DNA of 64,000 nucleotides from Sediminibacterium sp. (GCA_030726065.1 JANREK010000035.1:1-64000); one strand, 5' to 3'; shown: positions 8,957-19,230, counted from the stretch's first letter. Notes: generated by a model from the sequence alone, not told the origin. Numbers and translations: made by a program.

Positions 8957-9571
8957 CTACTTTATGTATTGATGGATGGGCTGTCTGTTGGAAATACTCT
9001 TGCCTAAGGTCATTTCATCAGCATATTCTAATTCCCCGCCGAAGGCAATACCTCGGGCAATAGTGGTAATCATACAATCGGCCTTAGTTAGCTTTTTTTG
9101 GATATAATAAATGGTCGTGTCTCCTTGTATATTCGGATTGAGTGCAAAGACGAGTTCAGTGACCTCTTCTTTTTTGACCCTTTCAATTAAGGCGTCAATG
9201 GTCAGTTGTTCTGGTCCAATCCCGTCCAAGGGTGAAATGATTCCCCCCAATACATGATAACTGCCATTAAATTGTTGTGTGTTCTCAATTGCAATTACAT
9301 CTCGTATATTTTCAACCACACAAATAGTATTTTTTTGTCTCCCAGAATTGGCACAAATTGAACAGATGTTGCCGTCACTAATATTATAACAACGTTGACA
9401 AAATTTTATTTCCTTTCTCATTTTCTGTAATATCTCACTGAAATGAGTGGTGACTTCTGTTTCTTGTTTTAATAAATGCAATACCAGTCGAAGTGCTGTT
9501 TTTTTACCAATGCCTGGTAATTTTGAGAATTCAGCAACAGCATTTTCTAATAAAGTGGAAGGTAATTGCAT
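8957..9571 (-). CDS. recR: Recombination protein RecR
   Basis: A 204-residue RecR, normal length. It begins with the helix-hairpin-helix KLPGIGKKTALRLVLHLL (17-34), followed by a four-cysteine zinc finger (C58, C61, C70, C73) and a Toprim domain (VVENIRDVIAIENTQQFNGSYHVLGG, about 85-165) ending GELEYADEMTL. It acts with RecO (and RecF) to load RecA on gapped DNA. The partner genes are not in the window. It lies 21 bp after the Ig-like lipoprotein gene on the same strand and may be cotranscribed with it. Confidence 0.95.
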   Translation of the reverse strand: MQLPSTLLENAVAEFSKLPGIGKKTALRLVLHLLKQETEVTTHFSEILQKMRKEIKFCQRCYNISDGNICSICANSGRQKNTICVVENIRDVIAIENTQQFNGSYHVLGGIISPLDGIGPEQLTIDALIERVKKEEVTELVFALNPNIQGDTTIYYIQKKLTKADCMITTIARGIAFGGELEYADEMTLGKSISNRQPIHQYIK

Positions 9572-9592
9572 AGTTATTAAATCAAAGTAAAA

Positions 9593-11014
9593 TTACTTAT
9601 TAATTATTACATTAACCTCATTCTCCCAATTCGCTTTTATATTGAGTATGTCGGTTAATTTTTTAACAATCTCTGGCTGTTGCTTAATGGAATTATTATA
9701 TTTACCGGTATCCCAAATACCATTATTGTTGGTATCATCTAATACTTTTAAATCATAATCACCTGGCGGTAATTTTAGCATTTGAATCAGCGATTGTTTT
9801 ATTGGATAACTAAACGCAAGTTTGTTTTCCTTGGTTAAAAGTAAAATTGGATGACCCATGTTTTGGTAGCCCGAAACCCTTACTAAGGCACTGCCATAAG
9901 CGGCATCGCTTTTGGTAATAAATTTAATGGTGTCTGCTTTGGCGATGTAATTTTGGTTGCTATCTAATAAACTTCTTTTAGGAATGATTAAACGCATGGG
10001 CGTTGACTCGACCCAATCATAATGAATAGTCACCATTTTTTTTGTTGCAGTATCAATAGATACGGTGTAATTGGGCAATGGTTTATTTAAGGTATCGCAC
10101 AACACAATTGGGAAGCTGTCATTGAATTGTACGGGTGTTTCAAAAGTTAAAGTAAGATCGGTTAATAAGTCCTGCTCGTTCCCTTCAATACTTTTCATAT
10201 ACTTTAATCCTGACACTACTTTTTTGACATTTTTATTATTCGCTGCAGTGCTTGCTTTTTTCTTTTCTACTTTTTGATGGGCTTGAAAAACATATAATTG
10301 TTGTGAATCCGTTTGCGCACTTATTTGAAGGGGGGTATTTAAAAATCCGAATAGCTTAGTGCTATCATCGTATCTTTTATTATAATCGTTGGGTAATACA
10401 AAAACCGAAAAGGCAGTAGTGGGTAAAAAAGTAAATTCAAACTTTCCTTTACCATCCACTTTTGCATAGTACAAGGGTTTGTCCTTGTAGATGGCAGAAT
10501 CTTTATTAGTAGGGTGTAATATTACAATGAGCGTGCTATCAATGACGCCCGTTTCGGCAGTTCGAACAGTACCGGATAATCTTCCGGAATCCAAATAATT
10601 TCCAGTACTAAAAACGTACGTAAAGTTTTTTAAAATATTTCCTTCATTCACATCTTTTATCGCGTTCCCGAATTTCACACTATAGGTCGTATTTTTATCT
10701 AAGGTGTCATTGATTCGGATGCGCAACATGTTTAATCGAGCATCAATTAATGGGGTGGTTTTAATACCCGGAGAAATAATTAAGTTTTCCTGTATAGCTT
10801 CGGTAGTGATATATTCATTGAAAGCAATGACAATTTCCTTGGGTTGTATATTTAAACTAGAATCCTTTGGTTTTGCGACCACTAAATAAGGAGGTAAGCT
10901 ATCTTTTGGGCCGCCACTCGGCGGAACAATATTGGCACAGCCTTGCATTTGCACGCTGGTCACCACAGCAAAAAAGCCAATGAGCCAAGTTGTTATTATT
11001 GCGTATTTCCTCAT
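9593..11014 (-). CDS. Lipoprotein with N-terminal bacterial Ig-like domain
   Basis: A 473-residue lipoprotein. The signal sequence runs to about residue 25, with the lipobox cysteine at 26 (QGC26AN). The following PSGGPKDSLPP motif is a hallmark of a common Bacteroidota lipoprotein family whose first domain is Ig-like (Big_5, SbsA type): PKEIVIAFNEYI...LIISPGIKTTP...KNTTYSVKFGNAIKDVNEGN...TYVFSTG (about 60-140). The C-terminal part (GDYDLKVLDDTNNNGIWDTGKY) resembles a carboxypeptidase-regulatory-like strand. It probably sits at the outer membrane. No enzymatic motif is visible. Confidence 0.75.
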   Translation of the reverse strand: MRKYAIITTWLIGFFAVVTSVQMQGCANIVPPSGGPKDSLPPYLVVAKPKDSSLNIQPKEIVIAFNEYITTEAIQENLIISPGIKTTPLIDARLNMLRIRINDTLDKNTTYSVKFGNAIKDVNEGNILKNFTYVFSTGNYLDSGRLSGTVRTAETGVIDSTLIVILHPTNKDSAIYKDKPLYYAKVDGKGKFEFTFLPTTAFSVFVLPNDYNKRYDDSTKLFGFLNTPLQISAQTDSQQLYVFQAHQKVEKKKASTAANNKNVKKVVSGLKYMKSIEGNEQDLLTDLTLTFETPVQFNDSFPIVLCDTLNKPLPNYTVSIDTATKKMVTIHYDWVESTPMRLIIPKRSLLDSNQNYIAKADTIKFITKSDAAYGSALVRVSGYQNMGHPILLLTKENKLAFSYPIKQSLIQMLKLPPGDYDLKVLDDTNNNGIWDTGKYNNSIKQQPEIVKKLTDILNIKANWENEVNVIINK

Positions 11015-11081
11015 TTACTGCAAACTTAATTGATAATCGGGTAGGTTACACCAATCCTGTTCAGTTTTGATGGTATTTTAT

Positions 11082-14000
11082 TTACCCTTCGGTTACGTCC
11101 TCCTCGGATTTCATTTCATGTAAAGCCACTGCCAACTCATTTGTTTTAACAAAATTACACCAGTGACAATCTTCCTTTCCACAGCCAGTATAAAAATCCT
11201 TTTGTTGAATTTTTTCCCAAACTTGTTTTACTTGCTGCGTTACTGTGGTGATATCTGCATCGGTAATGTTGACTGCTATTTTTTCGAATTCCTTTTTCTT
11301 ATTGGGTTCAACAAAATCAAATTCAGCCGATACCACTTCCCAATTTTTCGGATGGTGGTTCAATAATATTTTATAAAAAACAGCTTGTCTCCAATAATCA
11401 CCCCCGTTTGGATTTTTATCATTCGGCCCTTTTAATTTTTCGCGTGCATTTTCAATATTGCCTGTTTTGTAGTCCACCACGACCACTTGTTTGCCATTAA
11501 ATTCAACTTTATCAATGGCGCCTTTTAATGGGATATCATTTACAAATACACTGGTAATGCGGTATTCGGTGGTCACTACTTTATTCCATTCATTAATATA
11601 TCTTTCGTAATATTTGATTAACACAGTTTCGCCCAGTTCCATTTTATCTTTGAATTCCTGTGCGGTAAACGCTTCTCGATGGCGATGCATATAGTAATTA
11701 AAATCCTGCACGAGCGTTTGTATATCGGGGAATTCACTTTGTGGGGAATCCTGCATTTTTTTAAAAAACTTATTTAACGTATCATGAATCGCCGAGCCAA
11801 AAGTGGTGGCTTCGGATTTACCGGAAGGCAACCTAATTAAACTATTGAAATAAAAGTGTAATGGGCATTTTAAATAATTATTTAATGCCGTTACATTCAT
11901 CGAAAACTTTTCCAATTTTGGTTGGATGAAATCTTCTTCCATTTGGGCAATCTCAGGCATCGGGGCTGATTGTAATCGCAGTAACTTGTAGTTTGTTTTT
12001 ACGATTGGATCTAGTTCCATCTTTTCAATCGCCGCCTCCTTGCCTTCCAATAATTCAATGATAAATTGACTGGGTTCTGCTTCCTTACCGTCCCCTTTGT
12101 ATTGGCTATAGGAAATATTTAAAAATTGTTTTGCCCTTGTGATGGCGACATAAAATAATCTTCTTAATTCTTCTTTATCATCGGTATGCTCCAAACTATT
12201 AATCACCGTGTCGGGTAAGGAATAGCCTGCCGAAGCCGTACTCCGCTTTTTTTCCCAATAATGCGCATTAGTGCCTGCTAAAAAAACATGTTTAAATTCC
12301 AATCCCTTACTACCATGAGTCGTTAATAAGTTTACGCCCGATTCATTACCAGTGGTAATTGGGAGCGGTAGTCGAATATCTTCCCTGCGCATTAGTTTTA
12401 ACATGTCTACAAGTGCAGTTAAGTTAAGGCTGGGGTGTCGATGCGTTTCCTCTTTTATAAAATCAATAAAATGACTGACCATATCTAACTCGAAGCCCTT
12501 GTCCTTCCCAGTTAATACATTTTGTATAATACCTGTATTTTGTAAAATTTGTTCTACTAAGTTTAATAAAGTTACATTGGCTACTTTGCTAATTAAATCT
12601 TCCAACACCTGCATTGCTTTCGCTACTTCAGTAATACCCCCTTCGTTAAATAAGCTCGCTTGGGCGTCCTTGGTTTTATCTACCAATACTTTTCTGAAAC
12701 TGTTATTTGAATTGTTATATTTTAATTGATTAGCTTCTACGGTTAATGTGGCAATGGTAATGGGAGAAATACCCCACCATTTAAAATGTAAAATTTCAAA
12801 TAATATATTCGCCCCTTCATTTGGTTGGTCCAACTCGCAAGCGATATAGTCTAATATTTTTATGATTTGTTGAATCAATACCTGATCAAATAAATTAGCG
12901 CTTCGCTTGCTATATAATGGAATATTTTTTTGCTTTAAGAAATGCGTAATTTCTTCGCCATATTTATTTTCCTTATATAGTACTGCAATATCCTTTGGCT
13001 CGGTGCCCTGCGCGACTAATTGATTGATTTGTTCTGCAATGGCAATCATTTCTTCCTGCGGATCATTGTAACAATAAATATGTGGTGGATTTTTTATTGC
13101 TTGATTAGCGGGAAGTGCTGCTTTTAAATTTTTAGATAGCCCCTCCATTTTATTCACTAATCTTTCTTGGTTGTTATTGATGAGCAAAGTGGATGCATCT
13201 AAAATAGGTTGGGTGCTGCGGTAGTTGTTTTCTAATACAATGGTTACAATATCTTGCTCATATTGCTTTTGCGCATGCATCATATTTTCAACATTGGCGC
13301 CTTGGAATCTGAAAATACTCTGGTCGTCATCACCTACGACAAATAAATTGGGTTGTTCCCAAAAATTAACCAACAATTCAATCAGTTGATTTTGTGTGCC
13401 ACTGGTATCCTGGTATTCATCCACTAAAATGTATAAATATTTCTCCTGATACTGCACTAGGAAATTTTTATTTTCCTTAAAAGCAGTAATCACCCAATTG
13501 ATCATATCGTCAAAGTCATACCTGCTATGATCTTTCATCAGTTGTTGGTAAACATCAAAAGCGCTCACGGCAGCTTTTAATTTTTCCATCTTCTCTATTG
13601 CGGCATCCACCAATCCTTGTTTTAAAGCACCTGCTTCAAATTGTTTGTATTTTTTCTTGTATACAAATTCATCTCTTGTAGGAATATCATTAATGTATTG
13701 GTCTATTTGCTGGATTAAATAGGTGCTGGTCCAACCTTCTTTTTTGATGGTACTAAATAACCTGCTTAGGTTACTCATCTCATAGTAAACATCGCCACGG
13801 TATCTTTTTAACGGGTTGTTTTTATCAAATTTGTCAATCAGTTTTTTTAGTAGTTCAATTTTTTCTAATTCTGAAATCGGATCCAAACTCGGTTTGTCAA
13901 ATAAAGAAAGATTATCCTGTATAATATCATTACAAAAGGAATGGAAGGTGGAGATGTTAACCTTGTATGCGCTCGCCCCAATAAATCCCACCAATCTTTT

Positions 14001-14237
14001 GCGCATGGCAATGGCGCCCGCATCGGTATAAGTCAAACACAAAATATTTTCAGGTGCGGTGTCGGTTTCAATTAAAATTTTCCCAATACGGGCACCTAAA
14101 ATTTGCGTTTTACCCGTGCCGGGTCCTGCAATGACCATCACAGGGCCATCAATCGTATCCACCGCCAACTTTTGTTCGGCATTCAATGCGCCATAAACTT
14201 CCTCAAATGCTTTTTGTTGTTCGGCTTTACTAATCAT
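11082..14237 (-). CDS. UvrD-type ATP-dependent helicase fused to Cas4/AddB-like nuclease
   Basis: A 1051-residue protein. The N-terminal 700 residues are a superfamily 1A helicase: Walker A A37-GPGTGKT44, motif II VDEYQDTS, QSIFRFQGAN, and motif VI VAITRAK. The C-terminal third is a PD-(D/E)xK exonuclease: GSAIHDTLNKFF, GAIDKVEF...VVVVDYKTG, and cysteines placed as in AddB/Cas4 iron-sulfur nucleases (KCPLHFYF, then CGKEDCHWC near the C-terminus). Helicase and nuclease on one chain suggests a RecBCD/AddAB-like role at DNA ends. It stands alone on the minus strand. Confidence 0.88.
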   Translation of the reverse strand: MISKAEQQKAFEEVYGALNAEQKLAVDTIDGPVMVIAGPGTGKTQILGARIGKILIETDTAPENILCLTYTDAGAIAMRKRLVGFIGASAYKVNISTFHSFCNDIIQDNLSLFDKPSLDPISELEKIELLKKLIDKFDKNNPLKRYRGDVYYEMSNLSRLFSTIKKEGWTSTYLIQQIDQYINDIPTRDEFVYKKKYKQFEAGALKQGLVDAAIEKMEKLKAAVSAFDVYQQLMKDHSRYDFDDMINWVITAFKENKNFLVQYQEKYLYILVDEYQDTSGTQNQLIELLVNFWEQPNLFVVGDDDQSIFRFQGANVENMMHAQKQYEQDIVTIVLENNYRSTQPILDASTLLINNNQERLVNKMEGLSKNLKAALPANQAIKNPPHIYCYNDPQEEMIAIAEQINQLVAQGTEPKDIAVLYKENKYGEEITHFLKQKNIPLYSKRSANLFDQVLIQQIIKILDYIACELDQPNEGANILFEILHFKWWGISPITIATLTVEANQLKYNNSNNSFRKVLVDKTKDAQASLFNEGGITEVAKAMQVLEDLISKVANVTLLNLVEQILQNTGIIQNVLTGKDKGFELDMVSHFIDFIKEETHRHPSLNLTALVDMLKLMRREDIRLPLPITTGNESGVNLLTTHGSKGLEFKHVFLAGTNAHYWEKKRSTASAGYSLPDTVINSLEHTDDKEELRRLFYVAITRAKQFLNISYSQYKGDGKEAEPSQFIIELLEGKEAAIEKMELDPIVKTNYKLLRLQSAPMPEIAQMEEDFIQPKLEKFSMNVTALNNYLKCPLHFYFNSLIRLPSGKSEATTFGSAIHDTLNKFFKKMQDSPQSEFPDIQTLVQDFNYYMHRHREAFTAQEFKDKMELGETVLIKYYERYINEWNKVVTTEYRITSVFVNDIPLKGAIDKVEFNGKQVVVVDYKTGNIENAREKLKGPNDKNPNGGDYWRQAVFYKILLNHHPKNWEVVSAEFDFVEPNKKKEFEKIAVNITDADITTVTQQVKQVWEKIQQKDFYTGCGKEDCHWCNFVKTNELAVALHEMKSEEDVTEG

Positions 14238-14304
14238 AGGATAAAATTAATGGCTTTAAGGGGAATTATTGCAACAAAAACCTTTTTGCTTTGTTATACT
14301 TTTT

Positions 14305-14778
14305 ATGTCAAAAGTATATTCCATTCACACCGAGCAGTTTATTCCCATTTCTTTACCAGAAGCTTGGGATTTTTTTAGCAGTCCAGCTAATTTAGCCAAA
14401 ATTACCCCTGCGAAAATGGGGTTCAACATCATCAGCAAACACCATGGTTCAAAAATGTATCCAGGTCAAATTATTGAATACACGGTAAAGCCAATTTTAG
14501 GTATTCCATTGTATTGGATGACCGAAATTACCCATGTAAAAGAAGGGGCTTATTTTGTGGATGAGCAACGTTTTGGTCCTTATACCATGTGGCATCATCA
14601 GCATCACTTTACCGCCGTACCTGGGGGTGTAAAAATGGAAGATATTGTGCACTATAAAATTCCATTGGGCTTTTTGGGAGATATTGCACAAGTGATTTTG
14701 GTCAAAAAGCAGTTGCAAGGCATTTTTGATTTTAGGTTTCAGGCCGTTACAGAAAAATGGGGTACTTACAAGCCTTAG
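14305..14778 (+). CDS. SRPBCC family protein
   Basis: 157 residues from the ATG at 14305 (MSKVYSIHTEQFIPISLPEAW). That start fits the fold's first strand better than the upstream ATG at 14269. The pattern is of the START/Bet v1-like SRPBCC superfamily: an opening strand, EAWDFFSSPANLAKITPAKMGF (helices with the typical N-L-x-x-I-T-P), then strands around a ligand cavity and a C-terminal helix (IFDFRFQAVTEKWG). Such proteins bind small hydrophobic ligands; many are annotated as cell division inhibitor-like or cyclase. The specific role is unknown. The kup gene follows 94 bp downstream. Confidence 0.75.
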   Translation: MSKVYSIHTEQFIPISLPEAWDFFSSPANLAKITPAKMGFNIISKHHGSKMYPGQIIEYTVKPILGIPLYWMTEITHVKEGAYFVDEQRFGPYTMWHHQHHFTAVPGGVKMEDIVHYKIPLGFLGDIAQVILVKKQLQGIFDFRFQAVTEKWGTYKP

Positions 14779-14872
14779 TAAAAATAAATGGGGGTATTTC
14801 CAAAATACTTACCCTGTTTGATGGTTTGTATGTTTAATTTTAATAAACTTTGTCCTCAATTTACTTTCATTC

Positions 14873-16843
14873 ATGGCACATACAACCAATGGGCATTCCC
14901 ACAAACTTTCTGTTGCTGGTTTAATCGTTACTCTTGGAATCATATATGGCGATATCGGAACTTCACCATTGTATGTATTTAAAACCATCGTTCATAACAA
15001 AATCATTACTGAGCAGTTGGTTTATGGTGCAATCTCCTGTGTTTTTTGGACCTTAACCTTACAGACTACTTTCAAATATGTATTGTTGACGCTTCGCGCG
15101 GACAACAGAGGAGAGGGCGGTATTTTTTCATTGTATGCACTTATTCGCCGATATGTAAAATGGATTTATATTCCTGCCATATTTGGCGCTGCATTATTAT
15201 TAGCAGAGGGTATGATAACGCCGCCACTTTCTGTTTCATCTGCTATTGAAGCTTTAAAGGATGTAAAAGGACTTGAAACTGTTTTTGTACCTGGTAATAA
15301 TTTAACGGTTGGAATTGTTTTTGCCATTATCTCACTCTTATTTTTCTTTCAAAGATTCGGCACCAAAATTGTAGGCTTTGCTTTTGGGCCCATCATGTTG
15401 GTTTGGTTTTCGATGATTTTGATTCTTGGCCTTATGCCTGTTTTGGGAAACCCGGCAATTTTAAAATCACTGAATCCTTATTATGCTTATGATTTACTTG
15501 CAAATTATCCGCAAGGTTTTTGGTTGTTGGGTGCTGTATTTTTGTGTACTACAGGGGCTGAAGCATTATATAGTGATTTGGGACATTGTGGGCGCATCAA
15601 TATTCAAATCAGCTGGATTTTTGTAAAAATTGCATTGGTATTTAGTTATATGGGTCAGGGTGTATGGCTTATGCAGCATATGGGTCAGACCATCGGCGAA
15701 ATGAATCCTTTTTATGAATTAATGCCGCATTGGTTTTTATTAATAGGTATTGGTATTGCCACTTTTGCAACAATTATAGCGAGCCAAGCTTTAATTAGCG
15801 GATCCTTTGCTTTAATCAATGAGGCCATTAGCATGAATTTTTGGCCAAGGGTGACAGTAAAATTTCCGACCGACCAAAAAGGACAAATTTATATTCCAAG
15901 TTTTAATTTATTGTTGTGGTTTGGATGTGTGTCGATGCTATTCTTTTTTAGAGATAGTGAAAGTATGTTGAAAGCTTATGGCTTTTCAGTTATTTTAACC
16001 ATGATGATGACCACGGTTCTGATTAATTTTTATATGTTGAATGTAAAAAGATGGAGTCAATTGCTTGTTGCAATTATTATTTTAATTTTTAGTACTGTAG
16101 AAATCTCCTTTTTTTTAGCAAATGTTATTAAAATTAAACATGCTTATATTACTTTAGGATTTTCAATAAGTATCATTTTTGTAATGCTGATATGGCATCG
16201 TGCACGAAAAATCACTATTCGTTATTTGGATTTTGTAAAGTTGAAAGATTATTTAGAACCTTTAGTAGAGTTGAGTGCTGATAAGGATATGCCTAAATAC
16301 GCAACGCATTTGGTGTATTTGACCAAGGCAAATAATCACCGTGAAATTGAACATCGAATTATTGATTCAATATTAAACCGCAAGCCCAAACGTGCAGATA
16401 TTTATTGGTTTTTGCACATTGATAGAACCGATTCGCCCTATGGTATGGAATATTGTATAAGTGAATTAGTAGACGACAAAGTGATGCGTGTTGATTTTAA
16501 ATTAGGATTTCGGATTCAACCGCGTGTTAATTTGTGCTTCAAAAAAGTAATGCAGGAATTAAATGAATCTCAAGAGTTAGGGATCTATAGTAAATATGAA
16601 TCATTAAAGAGTAAGGATTTTCATACCGATATCACTTATGTAATTATCGAAAGCTTTTTCTCTATTGAAAACGAGTTAAGCTTTAAGGAGGATTTTATTA
16701 TGGATGTGTATTTTAATATTAAACAATTAGCACAAAGTGATCAAAAAGCATTTGGTTTGGATAATGATATGACTGTGGTTGAACATGTGCCTTTAATCAT
16801 TAAAGCCAATGAACAATCGCTTCTAAAAAGAGTGTACGATTAG
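14873..16843 (+). CDS. kup: Kup-family potassium transporter
   Basis: A 656-residue protein of the KUP/HAK/KT family. The signature GIIYGDIGTSPLYVFKTI (about 22-39) is followed by about 12 hydrophobic segments up to residue 440 and a hydrophilic cytoplasmic C-terminal domain (440-656). It imports potassium, probably with protons. Motifs such as GEGGIFSLYALIRR and TGAEALYSDLGHCGR are well conserved. No neighbouring potassium genes are seen. It ends 9 bp from the convergent glycosidase gene, so any terminator must lie inside coding sequence. Confidence 0.93.
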   Translation: MAHTTNGHSHKLSVAGLIVTLGIIYGDIGTSPLYVFKTIVHNKIITEQLVYGAISCVFWTLTLQTTFKYVLLTLRADNRGEGGIFSLYALIRRYVKWIYIPAIFGAALLLAEGMITPPLSVSSAIEALKDVKGLETVFVPGNNLTVGIVFAIISLLFFFQRFGTKIVGFAFGPIMLVWFSMILILGLMPVLGNPAILKSLNPYYAYDLLANYPQGFWLLGAVFLCTTGAEALYSDLGHCGRINIQISWIFVKIALVFSYMGQGVWLMQHMGQTIGEMNPFYELMPHWFLLIGIGIATFATIIASQALISGSFALINEAISMNFWPRVTVKFPTDQKGQIYIPSFNLLLWFGCVSMLFFFRDSESMLKAYGFSVILTMMMTTVLINFYMLNVKRWSQLLVAIIILIFSTVEISFFLANVIKIKHAYITLGFSISIIFVMLIWHRARKITIRYLDFVKLKDYLEPLVELSADKDMPKYATHLVYLTKANNHREIEHRIIDSILNRKPKRADIYWFLHIDRTDSPYGMEYCISELVDDKVMRVDFKLGFRIQPRVNLCFKKVMQELNESQELGIYSKYESLKSKDFHTDITYVIIESFFSIENELSFKEDFIMDVYFNIKQLAQSDQKAFGLDNDMTVVEHVPLIIKANEQSLLKRVYD

Positions 16844-16851
16844 TAGTAAAC

Positions 16852-18318
16852 CTAAGGAAGTGCTACTAGTTTACTTAATTGATTTTGCTTACCAATTGCA
16901 ACCAGCCAGTACTTGTATTTGTTATTTTTCACAATACCCAGTTCGGTTAAATTAAGGGTTTGTGCTGGGGCATTAATAATTGTTTCCACGGTATAGCTTT
17001 CTTCTATCTTTTTCAAAATTGCATATTGTTTCACACCCGTTTTTTGCGAATTGCTAATGCTATATTCGTTGGTTGATTTTTTTTCAACTACAGGTGTAAC
17101 CATTTCATATTGCACTAGCCAAGGCATGGTAGGCAGTAATGCTGGCTTTTGATAATAATGTTGTTGTAAACTATCATTCCATCCATTGGCATTTGAGTTA
17201 AAGCTTTTACTGCTAAAGTAAATAGAGCCATTGGTGTTGGGAAGTGTACGTACACGCTTAATTTGATAAGGAATTTCATTTTTATCTTTCCATCCTGCGT
17301 TACTTCCTGCGCGGTATATGCCGTGACCGATGTATAAGTTTTTACCATAACTATTTTTATCCCACCAATTAATGATTTCATCATAATCGGCTAAGAGATG
17401 TCCGTGTTCCCAATATATTTGTGGTGTCACATAATCAATCCATCCTTTTTCTAACCACAATAATATATCGGCATACAAATCATCGTAATTTGTTTGTCCT
17501 GCTTTGGTATTGCTACCTTTGGGATCTACGGACTTGTTTCTCCAAACACCAAATGGGCTGATGCCAAATTGCACGGATGGATTAGCGCTGCGTATGGTGG
17601 CATTTAATTGTTTAATAATGGTATCACAATTACTTCGTCTCCAATCCTCCTTATTTAATCCTCGTTTATTGGTGATATAGGTTGCTTGGTCAGGGAATTC
17701 TTTTCCTGCAATACGATATGGATAAAAATAGTCATCCATGTGTACTGCGTCAATATCATATCTTTCAACCAAGTCACGTACCACCCGATTGGTATGTTTC
17801 CAAACTTCAGGCAATCCTGGGTTAAAATATTTTTTATCACCATATTCTAAAAACCATTCTGGATGAATTTTTGTTATATGGCTCGGCGCTACACTTGATC
17901 TGTTGACATTAAATACCGCACGATACGGATTGATCCATGCATGAAATTCCATCCCACGATTATGCGTTTCTTGAATCATAAATGCCAATGGATCATAAAA
18001 AGGACTTGGGGGTAATCCTTGTTTTCCCATGAGGTATTCACTCCATGGCTCTAAAGTGGAAGGGTACATGGCATCGCCCGATGGTCGCACTTGCATGACA
18101 ATTGCATTCATGCCATTTTTTTTATGCATATTTAATAAAGCAATAAATTCTCTTTTTTGATCTTCATTGCTAAGCCCTCTTTTACTAGGCCAATCTATAT
18201 TTTCAACAGTGGCTACCCATACGCCCCTGAATTCAAAAACATTTTTATCTGAAATATTTGGCTGTCCATTGGTAAAAAGAAAAAATCCTATAAATAGGAT
18301 ACTTAGTAAAATTCGCAT
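16852..18318 (-). CDS. Secreted GHL10 (DUF187) family glycoside hydrolase-like protein
   Basis: A 488-residue exported protein (signal peptide 1-18, ending TNGQ). The N-terminal TIM-barrel starts FRGVWVATVENIDWPSKRGLS and continues with NAIVMQVRPSGDAMYPS, EFHAWINPYR, HPEWFLEYG, NPGLPEVW and DDYFYPY. This is the DUF187/GHL10 pattern, a family related to glycoside hydrolases and linked to cell-wall glycan processing. The C-terminal 100 residues are beta-rich (fibronectin-like). No type IX sorting domain is seen. The MarR gene ends 13 bp upstream on the same strand, so they are probably cotranscribed. Confidence 0.85.
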   Translation of the reverse strand: MRILLSILFIGFFLFTNGQPNISDKNVFEFRGVWVATVENIDWPSKRGLSNEDQKREFIALLNMHKKNGMNAIVMQVRPSGDAMYPSTLEPWSEYLMGKQGLPPSPFYDPLAFMIQETHNRGMEFHAWINPYRAVFNVNRSSVAPSHITKIHPEWFLEYGDKKYFNPGLPEVWKHTNRVVRDLVERYDIDAVHMDDYFYPYRIAGKEFPDQATYITNKRGLNKEDWRRSNCDTIIKQLNATIRSANPSVQFGISPFGVWRNKSVDPKGSNTKAGQTNYDDLYADILLWLEKGWIDYVTPQIYWEHGHLLADYDEIINWWDKNSYGKNLYIGHGIYRAGSNAGWKDKNEIPYQIKRVRTLPNTNGSIYFSSKSFNSNANGWNDSLQQHYYQKPALLPTMPWLVQYEMVTPVVEKKSTNEYSISNSQKTGVKQYAILKKIEESYTVETIINAPAQTLNLTELGIVKNNKYKYWLVAIGKQNQLSKLVALP

Positions 18319-18331
18319 GTAAATTATTTTT

Positions 18332-18796
18332 TTATGTTTTAGTTTCCGATGTAGCTCTTATTTTATCTAATAGTTGATTGATGGTTTGCGCCTCTTTTTC
18401 ATCAACGCCTTTTAACACCGCATCAATTTGATTGTTAAATTGATCCAATTTATCGACGAGTATCAATCCCTTTTTGGAAATGGTGATATCCACCAATCTA
18501 TTGTCTTTTAAGCAAGCATTTTTTTCAACCAAACCTTTAGCAATTAAACGATCTACAATTCGGCTGGTATCACTCATTTTAACCAACATGCGTTCTCTTA
18601 TTTTGAGGGTGCTTAATGGACACTCACTTCCGCGCAAAATTCTTAAAATATTATATTGTTGTTGGGTGATTTCTTCATTCGCTAAAATATGCGCTATCTT
18701 TTCATTTAACCAATTGGCCGTATAAATGAGATTAATGCCCATTTTTTGAAATTCATTTCTGAAACAAGATTGTTGTATGTCTTTTTCAATCCCCAT
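18332..18796 (-). CDS. MarR-family transcriptional regulator
   Basis: A 154-residue winged-helix protein. Helices 1-2 are EFQKMGINLIYTANWLNEKIAHIL, then ITQQQYNILRILRGS and the recognition region LKIRERMLVKMSDTSRIVDRLIAKGLVEKN (about 74-103), the wing (NRLVDITISKKG) and a long C-terminal dimerisation helix. MarR proteins are usually dimeric repressors released by small ligands or oxidation. It lies immediately upstream of the GHL10 gene and could control that operon; the ligand is unknown. Confidence 0.88.
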   Translation of the reverse strand: MGIEKDIQQSCFRNEFQKMGINLIYTANWLNEKIAHILANEEITQQQYNILRILRGSECPLSTLKIRERMLVKMSDTSRIVDRLIAKGLVEKNACLKDNRLVDITISKKGLILVDKLDQFNNQIDAVLKGVDEKEAQTINQLLDKIRATSETKT

Positions 18797-18818
18797 TCTT
18801 ACAGGTACTTATTATAAA

Positions 18819-19223
18819 TTATTTTAAAAGTTTCTTTCCAAGTAACTCAAACAAAGGTAAGGCAAATAATGCACCAATAGCGTCAGCCAACATATCTAAA
18901 ACATCAAAGCCCCTACTAGGAATATAATATTTTTGATAGTATTCCATACCAATACCATACAGAATACAAATAATTAAGGCAATGGCTTTTGCCCGCGTCG
19001 TTTTATATCTTGTATCGGTCAACATTTCGAAATGGATAAATAGAGATAAGGCCAAACTCCCAAAAAGCCCCATATGCACTACTTTATCAGCATAGGGTAG
19101 TGCCATAATTTTCGAAATCCAACTTGTATGATCAGAGAATTCATTACCAGGTAAACTTAATAATACAAATACAAGTACACATTCGGCAATGACCCAAAGT
19201 AAAGTTTTTGTTGAATTTGTCAT
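18819..19223 (-). CDS. VanZ family membrane protein
   Basis: 134 residues from the ATG at 19223 (MTNSTKTLLWVIAEC). An ATG at 19259 lies inside gcvH and is less likely. Four hydrophobic segments, with VanZ-like features: ADKVVHMGLFGSLALSLF (helix 2) and the loop EYYQKYYIPSRGFDVLDMLADAIGALFALPL. VanZ is linked to low-level teicoplanin resistance in enterococci, but most homologues have no known function. In Bacteroidota it often follows gcvH, as here, 7 bp downstream. Confidence 0.8.
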   Translation of the reverse strand: MTNSTKTLLWVIAECVLVFVLLSLPGNEFSDHTSWISKIMALPYADKVVHMGLFGSLALSLFIHFEMLTDTRYKTTRAKAIALIICILYGIGMEYYQKYYIPSRGFDVLDMLADAIGALFALPLFELLGKKLLK

Positions 19224-19230
19224 AATCAGA

